From contig CAJBIL010000100.1 in NCBI GenBank assembly GCA_903953145.1, forward strand, positions 1 through 18,101: a stretch of DNA of 18,101 bases, written 5' to 3'. Origin of the DNA: an uncultured beta proteobacterium. GTDB lineage: Bacteria; Pseudomonadota; Gammaproteobacteria; Burkholderiales; Rhodocyclaceae. A model generated the notes under the pieces. That model did not search any database, was not told the origin of the DNA, and saw only the letters and a program-made list of their open reading frames with translations. Made by a program: the position numbers and the translations under genes. Positions 8,024-14,114 of the stretch are shown here, in pieces (within the stretch, counting starts at the first letter, position 1; each line of letters opens with the position of its first letter).

Positions 8024-8461
8024 ATGAAGCCTTTCTCCCTCCAACCAGTGCTTGACCTGATGCAAACACGCACAGACGAAGCCACACGCCGTCTGGCGCA
8101 GCTGATCGGCATGGAGAATGACGCAAAAAATAAGCGCGACATGCTTCAGCAATACCGTGACGAGTATGCATCACGCTTTCGGCAGGCGGCACAAAATGGA
8201 ATTGGCAAGCGGGAATGGAGCAATTATCAGGAGTTCATTGGCCGGATTGACGAAGCCATTGAGCAACAAAGTCAAACCGTTCGATTGCAAGAGCGACACA
8301 CGGCAACCGGGCAAGCACATTGGCAGCAACAGCGCACCAAGCTGAAAGCATTTGATACGCTGTCACAACGTCATCAGGCCAGCGAAATTGCCAACGAATT
8401 GCGGCAGGAGCAAAGAATTCAAGACGAATTCGCGTCTCGTCATTACGACAGCGAGGATTGA
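8024..8461 (+). CDS. fliJ: Flagellar export protein FliJ
   Basis: FliJ is a short coiled-coil protein that inserts into the FliI ring like the gamma subunit of F1 ATPase and couples it to the export gate. The product is 145 aa (the family is about 147), predicted almost wholly helical, rich in Gln, Arg and Glu, with the typical start MKPFSLQPVLDLM and a C-terminal QDEFASR close to the conserved family end. The 54-bp gap after fliI contains no clear Shine-Dalgarno or terminator. It is the last gene before an internal sigma-54 promoter. Confidence 0.92.
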   Translation: MKPFSLQPVLDLMQTRTDEATRRLAQLIGMENDAKNKRDMLQQYRDEYASRFRQAAQNGIGKREWSNYQEFIGRIDEAIEQQSQTVRLQERHTATGQAHWQQQRTKLKAFDTLSQRHQASEIANELRQEQRIQDEFASRHYDSED

Positions 8462-8473
8462 CTAGAAAAATCG

Positions 8474-8489
8474 TGGCACGATGTTTGCT
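8474..8489 (+). promoter_or_regulatory. Consensus sigma-54 promoter of the fliK-fliN transcription unit
   Basis: TGGCACGATGTTTGCT matches the sigma-54 consensus TGGCACG-N4-TTGCW at every defined position. The -12 C is at 8488, predicting a start near 8500 and a leader of about 25 nt before fliK. The -24 element sits inside a perfect odd palindrome, ATCGTG-G-CACGAT (8470-8482). The promoter lies in the 63-bp fliJ/fliK gap, so fliKLMN can be transcribed apart from fliFGHIJ. FleR encoded in the same locus is the obvious candidate activator (inference). Confidence 0.93.
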
Positions 8490-8513
8490 AATTTATCAGC
8501 AATACTCGCCTCG

Positions 8514-8518
8514 AAGGA
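8514..8518 (+). promoter_or_regulatory. Ribosome binding site of fliK
   Basis: AAGGA lies 6 nt before the ATG at 8525 and fixes the fliK start. It is one of the few clear Shine-Dalgarno sites in the operon, fitting a fresh initiation after the internal promoter. Confidence 0.8.
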
Positions 8519-8524
8519 AACAAG

Positions 8525-9661
8525 ATGTCTGTCGTCATTGCGGCACCGCAAGCAAAACTGCCAGCGTCCTCAACCGCAACCAGCGCAGTTACAACGGACG
8601 AAACGCCCGGCACCATTGACTTTGCTGGCCTACTTTTCGAGCAACTGGCGGCTGGCACAAATTTGTCACCAGATATTGCAAATACCCCCCCCTTGCCACT
8701 GGATGACGTCAAATCCGTCACGACAGAAATAGCACCGCAGGATGCCGCAGCGCTACTCGCCTCGCTAGGCATAGCGCCCATACAGCAACCATCAAGCAAA
8801 GATATCAGTATCAACACCTCTTCAGCGCCCCCCCCAGAGGAGGGTGTATTACGCGCTTTAGCGCTTAAATTAGCGCCATCAGGGCAAGCGCAAAAAGCAG
8901 CAGAAGTGCAAATTCCTGAAACAAAAGAACAAATTTTCACCATCGAATTGGCTAGTAAAGCAATTACTGCTGCACCACAGAATGCAGTCCTGAATTCAAT
9001 TGCGGCAAGCCAAGAGGGGCAAACCGGTGATTTCAGCGATTTTATTCTTAAGGCAGTATCCGGTGTCGATGGAAAAGCGGCAAAAATTGCCGCATCAGAT
9101 TTGTCTATATCAAAGCCTGAAGCACTTGCCATTCCCCGACTATCAGACGAAATGCAGCCATCCGGCACAGCAAACGTTTCTATGCACGCACAGGCCACAG
9201 CGCTAACCAACGAAAGCCCACTGAAAATTGAAGCCTCGGTTCGCGATCCAAGCTGGACAGGTGAGTTCACTCAAAAAATAGTCTGGCTGGCGACTAACGA
9301 CAAGCAAGTCGCTCAATTGTCGCTAAACCCGCCGCAAATGGGGCCGATAGAGATATCGTTAAGCTTGAGTAAAGATAGTGCAAGCGCTGTTTTTGTATCA
9401 CCCAACGCCGAAGTTCGTGAGGCCATCGAAACGGCGCTGCCCCGACTGCGTGAAATGCTCGCCGGTGCAGGAATCGAATTAGGGCAAGCCAATGTGAGTG
9501 CTGAGTCGTTCAGGCAGCAAGCCGGCAATGAAGATGCGCGCCAAGGCGCACCCCGCAGAATGGGCGATAACGATATACTTGGCGGGGATTCTGTCCGCCG
9601 CCTTTCAAGCCATGCACCTGCTACGCTTCGAGGCAACGGTTTAGTAGATATCTTCGCCTAG
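8525..9661 (+). CDS. fliK: Flagellar hook-length control protein FliK
   Basis: FliK measures hook length and switches the export gate from hook to filament substrates. The 378-aa protein has a long, low-complexity, Ala/Pro/Ser/Thr-rich N-terminal ruler (about 1-240) and a conserved C-terminal switch domain (about 245-335) with WLATNDKQVAQLSLNPPQMG, the LxPxxxGxxxI core seen in FliK proteins, ending in a polar tail. Identification rests on the C-terminal domain and position, since ruler sequences are not conserved. Two runs of eight C (8685-8692 and 8828-8835) lie in the ruler part; a one-base change in either would truncate the protein before the switch domain. The gene has its own sigma-54 promoter and a good Shine-Dalgarno, and is followed by a 71-bp gap before fliL. 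Confidence 0.93.
   Translation: MSVVIAAPQAKLPASSTATSAVTTDETPGTIDFAGLLFEQLAAGTNLSPDIANTPPLPLDDVKSVTTEIAPQDAAALLASLGIAPIQQPSSKDISINTSSAPPPEEGVLRALALKLAPSGQAQKAAEVQIPETKEQIFTIELASKAITAAPQNAVLNSIAASQEGQTGDFSDFILKAVSGVDGKAAKIAASDLSISKPEALAIPRLSDEMQPSGTANVSMHAQATALTNESPLKIEASVRDPSWTGEFTQKIVWLATNDKQVAQLSLNPPQMGPIEISLSLSKDSASAVFVSPNAEVREAIETALPRLREMLAGAGIELGQANVSAESFRQQAGNEDARQGAPRRMGDNDILGGDSVRRLSSHAPATLRGNGLVDIFA
8685..8692 (+). repeat. C8 homopolymer tract 1 in fliK
   Basis: Eight consecutive C encode part of Thr-Pro-Pro at residues 54-56 of FliK. Gain of one C would bring a stop at 8704-8706 and loss of one C a stop at 8730-8732, leaving about 60 and 68 residues. It is a possible slipped-strand site. 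Confidence 0.85.
8828..8835 (+). repeat. C8 homopolymer tract 2 in fliK
   Basis: Eight consecutive C encode Pro-Pro-Pro at residues 102-104 of FliK. Loss of one C gives a stop at 8859-8861 and gain of one a stop at 8866-8868, leaving about 111 and 114 residues. Together with the tract at 8685-8692 it is the longest mononucleotide run I see in the window. Confidence 0.85.
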
Positions 9662-9719
9662 CAATTTGAGATATTAGTAAATCGAAATTTAAGTTTGACG
9701 GCTATTTAAAAGAACAAGC

Positions 9720-9724
9720 GGAGG
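9720..9724 (+). promoter_or_regulatory. Ribosome binding site of fliL
   Basis: GGAGG lies 8 nt before the fliL ATG and is the strongest Shine-Dalgarno in the flagellar operon. The rest of the 71-bp fliK/fliL gap (9662-9732) is AT-rich, and I see no convincing promoter or terminator in it. Confidence 0.8.
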
Positions 9725-9732
9725 GTTACTGA

Positions 9733-10278
9733 ATGTCCAAGGACGCAAAACCTGCTGAAACAGCAGGTGACGGTGCAGCACCAAAGAAAAGCAAAAAACT
9801 GCTGATCATCATTATCGCCGTCTTGGTTTTAGTACTTGGCGGCGGCGGTGCGGCGGCTTATTTGCTTATGCACAAGAGCGCCGACCACGGTGACGAAGAA
9901 GATGCCGCGCCGGAAAAACCAAGCAAGAAAAAGAAAGCTGAGAAGGAAGCACCACCTTCTTACGTCGCCTTTGAAGCATTCACGGTGAATCTTATTCCTG
10001 AGAGTGGCGACCAGTTCCTTCAATTGATGATTTCAGTTGAAGTGACAGACGCTGCCGTCGGCGACAAGATAAAACTTTACACGCCGAAAATCCGTAACAA
10101 GGTAACACTATTGCTCTCCGACAAAAAAGCCTCAGAACTGATTACCAAGAGCGGCAAAGAAACCCTGGCTGAAGAACTCCGTGACGAGATCAACGGGATT
10201 CTGGAACCTTCAAGCAAAGGTAAAAAAGACGACGGTCCGATCAAGGAAGTCCTGTTCACCTCCTTTATCATTCAATAA
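9733..10278 (+). CDS. fliL: Flagellar basal body-associated protein FliL
   Basis: FliL is a single-pass inner-membrane protein whose periplasmic domain surrounds or supports the stator units. At 181 aa it has a short cytoplasmic Lys-rich N-terminus, one transmembrane helix (about 23-46, very rich in Ile, Leu, Val and ending in a GGGG stretch), a highly charged Asp/Glu then Lys-rich linker (about 50-72) and the conserved FliL domain (about 75-181), with AFEAFTVNL and LQLMISVEV. The charged linker with KKKK is longer than in minimal FliL proteins. It is preceded by a strong GGAGG site and followed by fliM after 7 bp. Confidence 0.95.
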   Translation: MSKDAKPAETAGDGAAPKKSKKLLIIIIAVLVLVLGGGGAAAYLLMHKSADHGDEEDAAPEKPSKKKKAEKEAPPSYVAFEAFTVNLIPESGDQFLQLMISVEVTDAAVGDKIKLYTPKIRNKVTLLLSDKKASELITKSGKETLAEELRDEINGILEPSSKGKKDDGPIKEVLFTSFIIQ

Positions 10279-10285
10279 GCAAAAA

Positions 10286-11290
10286 ATGACCACCGATTTT
10301 CTCTCTCAGGACGAAGTTGATGCGCTACTCAAGGGCGTCACCGGAGAATCTGACGAGCCAGAGCAGGAAGCCGAGAACAATGACAGCGTCCGCTCTTACA
10401 ATCTCGGCACACAGGAACGGATCGTTCGCGGGCGAATGCCTACGCTCGAACTCATTAATGAGCGTTTCTCACGTTACCTGCGTATCGGTCTGTTCAACTA
10501 CATGCATCGTACAACCGAAATTTCGGTAGGGCCAATCAAGGTACAGAAATACAGCGAGTTCATTCGTAACCTTGTCGTACCAACCAATCTGAATCTGGTG
10601 GTTGCCAAACCACTACGCGGCACTGCACTCTTCGTTTTTGATCCCAATCTGGTTTTTCTTGTTGTCGATAATATGTTTGGCGGAGATGGTCGCTTTCATA
10701 CCCGTGTTGAAGGTCGCGACTTTACCGCGACCGAACAGCGAATCATTCAAGGGCTGCTGGGCGTTGTATTTACCGAATATGCACGTTCATGGAAACCGGC
10801 TTATGAGCTCACTTTTGAGTACATTCGTTCCGAGATGAATTCGCAGTTTGCGAACATAGCGACACCGTCCGAGATTGTTATTTCAACAACCTTCTCGCTG
10901 GAGTTCGGCGGTTCGACGGCAGAAATGCACATTTGCTTCCCGTATTCGATGATTGAACCGATTCGTGACCTGCTATACAGCTCAATGCAGAGCGATCAAT
11001 TATCAAGTGACAAGCGTTGGATCATCATGCTGCGTAAACAGCTGAAAGATGCAGAAGTGGTAGTTGCGGCACAACTTGCAACAACCACGGTTACGCTTGG
11101 CCAGATTTTAAAGATGAAAACCGGCGATATAATTCCGCTAAATATTTCCGAGCAAATCACTGCCAATGTCGATGACGTTCCATTGATGGAGTGCCGCTAC
11201 GGGCAACAGGGTGGCCAATACGCACTCAAAATCGAACGCTTCATAGCGCCCGAGAGCCACGAAATGCCCCTGGGAGAAAACAATGTCTGA
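10286..11290 (+). CDS. fliM: Flagellar motor switch protein FliM
   Basis: FliM is the middle C-ring protein that binds CheY-P and passes the signal to FliG. From the ATG at 10286 it is 334 aa, the standard length; a longer reading frame extends back into fliL and is rejected because the conserved N-terminal peptide FLSQDEVDALLKG (5-17), the CheY-binding segment, starts right after this ATG. The CheC-like middle domain contains FGGDGR (about 130), part of the FliG contact, and the C-terminal SpoA domain (about 250-325) pairs with FliN. Its last 8 bp overlap the start of fliN (ATGTCTGA), a typical coupled junction. Confidence 0.98.
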   Translation: MTTDFLSQDEVDALLKGVTGESDEPEQEAENNDSVRSYNLGTQERIVRGRMPTLELINERFSRYLRIGLFNYMHRTTEISVGPIKVQKYSEFIRNLVVPTNLNLVVAKPLRGTALFVFDPNLVFLVVDNMFGGDGRFHTRVEGRDFTATEQRIIQGLLGVVFTEYARSWKPAYELTFEYIRSEMNSQFANIATPSEIVISTTFSLEFGGSTAEMHICFPYSMIEPIRDLLYSSMQSDQLSSDKRWIIMLRKQLKDAEVVVAAQLATTTVTLGQILKMKTGDIIPLNISEQITANVDDVPLMECRYGQQGGQYALKIERFIAPESHEMPLGENNV

Positions 11291-11702
11291 AGAAGAAAAT
11301 ATCGAAGAGGCTAGCGCCGAAGATGACTGGGCTGCTGCGATGGCCGAGCAGGCAATTGCCGAGGCGGCACCCGCTGCTGCCGCTCAGCCAGCACAAATAT
11401 TCCCATCATTTAGTGAAAGCGGTGGCAAAGCTTCAATGATGAACGAACTCGATATGATTCTGGATATTCCCGTCCAGATCTCGGTCGAGCTGGGACGCAC
11501 CAAGATCACCATTAAGAATTTACTGCAACTTGCTCACGGCTCTGTCGTCGAACTGGATGCCATGGCCGGCGAGCCAATGGATGTTCTGGTAAACGGTACA
11601 TTGATCGCGCAAGGAGAGGTGGTGGTGGTCAATGACAAGTTTGGCATCCGTCTGACCGACATCATCACACCATCGGAGCGTATGCGCAAAATCGGGCGTT
11701 AA
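11283..11702 (+). CDS. fliN: Flagellar motor switch protein FliN
   Basis: FliN forms the bottom ring of the C ring and docks FliH-FliI complexes. The protein is 139 aa with an acidic, Ala-rich N-terminal extension (about 1-45) and a complete SpoA domain (about 55-135) with ILDIPVQISVELGRTKITIK and the end LTDIITPSERMRKIGR. GGGAG 6 nt upstream of the ATG and the 8-bp overlap with fliM set the start. It is the last gene of the operon: the next gene, fadD, converges on it with its stop only 28 bp away. The usual followers fliOPQR are absent here. No hairpin terminator is evident in the 28-bp gap. Confidence 0.97.
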   Translation: MSEEENIEEASAEDDWAAAMAEQAIAEAAPAAAAQPAQIFPSFSESGGKASMMNELDMILDIPVQISVELGRTKITIKNLLQLAHGSVVELDAMAGEPMDVLVNGTLIAQGEVVVVNDKFGIRLTDIITPSERMRKIGR

Positions 11703-11730
11703 ATAGTCGCCGCTTACAAACGCCGGGGGA

Positions 11731-13404
11731 TTAAGCAGGATCGTTCTTGCGTAATTCGCGACGAAGGATTTTACCGACGTTGGTCTTCGGCAGATCGTCA
11801 CGGAACTCAACCTCTGTCGGCACCTTGTAAGCAGTCATATTTTCACGGCAGTGTGCGATCAGCGCTTCTGCCGTCAGCGCAGGATTTTTCCTGACGACGA
11901 AAACCTTGACAGCCTCTCCTGTCTTTTCACTGACAATCCCGACCGCAGCGACTTCAACAACGTCAGGGTGCATGGCCACGACATCCTCCACCTCATTCGG
12001 GTAGACGTTAAAGCCGGATACCAGAATCATGTCTTTCTTACGGTCGACAATGCGTACGAAGCCTTTGTCGTCCATTACGGCCACATCACCCGTGCGCAAA
12101 AAACCGTCAGCCATAAAAACGTTGGCTGTTTCGTCAGGACAGTTGTAATAACCTTTCATCACCTGCGGGCCGCGAATGCAGAGTTCGCCGCGCTCGCCAA
12201 GTGCAACATCCAATCCCAAGTCGTCACGAATTGCAACATCGGTTGACGAAATAGGCAGCCCGATCGAGCCGTTAAATGTCGTTATATCGAGCGGATTCAT
12301 CGTCGCTGCCGGGGAAGTCTCGGTCAAACCGTAGGCCTCGATCAAAGGCTTCCCGGTCAGTTGCTTCCACCTTTCCGCCACACTCTTCTGTACTGCAGCA
12401 CCACCACCGAGCGTGACTTTTAGCGCGCTGAAATCAAGGGCATTGAAAGCTGCATTATTCAGCAAAGCATTAAATAAAGTATTTACACCGGTAATCACAG
12501 TGAACGGATACTTGGCCAACTCGGCTACGAAGCCTGGAATATCGCGCGGATTAGTGATCAACAGGTTGCTGGCACCAATCCTGAAGAAAGTGAAACAATT
12601 CGCGGTGAGCGCAAAAATATGATAAAGAGGTAGCGCGGTAACGATCAATTCCTTGCCATCAGGCTGAATCGCCGGTCGGATCCATGCGCTAGCCTGGGCA
12701 ATATTGGCCAAAATATTACCGTGTGTCAGCATGGCACCCTTCGAGACGCCCGTTGTACCTCCGGTATATTGCAAAAATGCCAGATCATTCCGTGTAACAC
12801 AGATCGGCTTGAGCGCCGTCTCCGCCCCCGCTTGCAGAGCAGCACAGAAACTAACAGCACCAGGCAAACTCCAGGCAGGTACCATTTTTTTGATGAATTT
12901 GACCACGAAATTGACGACAGCAGCCTTGGGGAAACCCAGCATATCGCCTAAACGCGCTACCACAACGTGTTTGACTGGCGTTCTGAAGATGACCTGTTCG
13001 AGCGTATGTGCAAAATTATCAAGGATAACAATCGCTTCAGCGCCGGAATTGTTGAGTTGGTGCTGCAGTTCGCGGGGCATAAAAAGCGGATTACAGTTGA
13101 CTACCGTGTAACCGGCCCGCAAGGCGCCAAACAGACAAACGGGGTACTGCAATACGTTGGGCATCATGATGGCAATGCGCGTACCTGCTGGAAGTCCGAG
13201 TACGGATTGCAAGTAGGCAGCAAAGCCTCGGGAGAGCTTATCGAGCTCGCCATACGTCAACTCGACCCCCATATTGATGTAGGCGATGCGGTCACGATAC
13301 TCTGCGGCGCTTTTTTCGAACATTTCCCCCAGCGACTCAAACTCGCCCAAATCAACCTCTGCAGGCACGCCGATTTGGTAGCTCTGCAACCAGATTTTTT
13401 CCAT
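11731..13404 (-). CDS. fadD: Long-chain fatty acid--CoA ligase (AMP-binding)
   Basis: This enzyme activates fatty acids to acyl-CoA through an acyl-adenylate, feeding beta-oxidation. The 557-aa protein matches FadD-type ligases in length. Visible adenylation motifs are the P-loop YTGGTTGVSKG (213-223), YGLTETSP (358-365), the GERGELCIRGPQVMKGYY segment (403-420), D440 in RTGD, the FACS signature region DRKKDMILVSGFNVYPNEVE (454-473) and the C-terminal lysine K545 in TNVGKILRREL. AGAGGG 7 nt before the ATG supports the start. A short triple direct repeat precedes it (13422-13445). It follows the CBS-domain gene on the same strand after 138 bp and converges on fliN. The chain length of the substrate cannot be read from sequence; medium-chain or aromatic acids remain possible. 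Confidence 0.93.
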   Translation of the reverse strand: MEKIWLQSYQIGVPAEVDLGEFESLGEMFEKSAAEYRDRIAYINMGVELTYGELDKLSRGFAAYLQSVLGLPAGTRIAIMMPNVLQYPVCLFGALRAGYTVVNCNPLFMPRELQHQLNNSGAEAIVILDNFAHTLEQVIFRTPVKHVVVARLGDMLGFPKAAVVNFVVKFIKKMVPAWSLPGAVSFCAALQAGAETALKPICVTRNDLAFLQYTGGTTGVSKGAMLTHGNILANIAQASAWIRPAIQPDGKELIVTALPLYHIFALTANCFTFFRIGASNLLITNPRDIPGFVAELAKYPFTVITGVNTLFNALLNNAAFNALDFSALKVTLGGGAAVQKSVAERWKQLTGKPLIEAYGLTETSPAATMNPLDITTFNGSIGLPISSTDVAIRDDLGLDVALGERGELCIRGPQVMKGYYNCPDETANVFMADGFLRTGDVAVMDDKGFVRIVDRKKDMILVSGFNVYPNEVEDVVAMHPDVVEVAAVGIVSEKTGEAVKVFVVRKNPALTAEALIAHCRENMTAYKVPTEVEFRDDLPKTNVGKILRRELRKNDPA

Positions 13405-13421
13405 CTGCGCGCCCTCTGAGC

Positions 13422-13445
13422 TATCTGATTATCTGATTTATCTGA
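13422..13445 (-). repeat. Triple 8-bp direct repeat ahead of fadD
   Basis: On the plus strand TATCTGAT is repeated exactly at 13422-13429 and 13430-13437, followed by a near copy TTATCTGA at 13438-13445. It lies just upstream of the fadD Shine-Dalgarno. On the minus strand the units read ATCAGATA, and GATAAT within them could serve as a -10 element, although no clear -35 is seen. Confidence 0.55.
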
Positions 13446-13542
13446 AAATCGAACGTTTCCGTACTTGCTGTCACGCCTGGGCAATAAAGGTGCTACTGCC
13501 GAGCTGTGGCAAAACCATCCAGCCACATTTACGTTGGCATTT

Positions 13543-13989
13543 CTACTCTTGAGGCTTTTCACCTTCAGGCCAGTTACGAATGTAATTTTTCAGCATGCGA
13601 TTTTCGAAACTTTGCTCTTCAAGAACTGCCTTCGCCACATCAAGAAAAGAAATAACGCCCATCAACATGGTGCCATCCATAACCGGGATATAGCGCGAAT
13701 GTTTTTCGATCATCAAGCGCCGTAGATCGTCTACTTCCATGTCCGGATGAACCGTCACCGGATCGCGCACCATGACCTGCTCGACACTAATCGAGTCGGT
13801 CTGATGTGCATCAACGGCCTTGATCACCTCACGAAAGGTAAGCATACCAACCATCTTGCCGCCTCCCATGACCACCAGCGAACCAACATCATGTTCAGCC
13901 ATTGCACCAACAGCGTCACTTAGCAACTGGTGCGGCTGTGCCGTGAATAATGTCGATCCCTTGACGCGTAAAATTTCCCGCACTTGCAT
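13543..13989 (-). CDS. Two-CBS-domain protein
   Basis: The protein is 148 aa and consists almost only of a tandem CBS pair (Bateman module), domain 1 at about 8-65 and domain 2 at about 70-130, each with the sheet-helix pattern ending in VGMLTFREVIKAV or MGVISFLDVAKAV. The first repeat contains GSLVVMGGGKMVG and the second SRYIPVMDGTMLMG. Such modules bind adenine nucleotides (AMP, ATP, sometimes SAM) and act as sensors, but which ligand and which partner cannot be told here. AAGGGG about 5 nt before the ATG supports the start. No catalytic or membrane domain is attached. It lies between addA and fadD on the same strand, separated from both by more than 100 bp, so co-transcription is uncertain. 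Confidence 0.9.
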   Translation of the reverse strand: MQVREILRVKGSTLFTAQPHQLLSDAVGAMAEHDVGSLVVMGGGKMVGMLTFREVIKAVDAHQTDSISVEQVMVRDPVTVHPDMEVDDLRRLMIEKHSRYIPVMDGTMLMGVISFLDVAKAVLEEQSFENRMLKNYIRNWPEGEKPQE

Positions 13990-14114
13990 TGTTATCCCCT
14001 TGATTGTGTTCGCCCGGCTTCACCGGACAAGAACCTGATTAAAAGATGTTATTCGATCTGCAGGCTTTGGGAAAGTAGCGCGAGCGCGAGGAGGATTAAC
14101 GAAGCACCCCGCAA

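Noticed and set aside
10181..10285. Longer FliM reading frame starting inside fliL
   Set aside because: The conserved CheY-binding N-terminal peptide of FliM begins just after the ATG at 10286, so the upstream part is an artefact of an open frame.
13509..13529. GTGGC...GCCAC inverted repeat downstream of the CBS gene
   Set aside because: A five-base stem with a loop of 11 and no T tract; too weak to call a terminator.
14015..14031. GC-rich hairpin between addA and the CBS gene as a terminator
   Set aside because: The stem is only about six pairs including a wobble, and no U-run follows on either strand.
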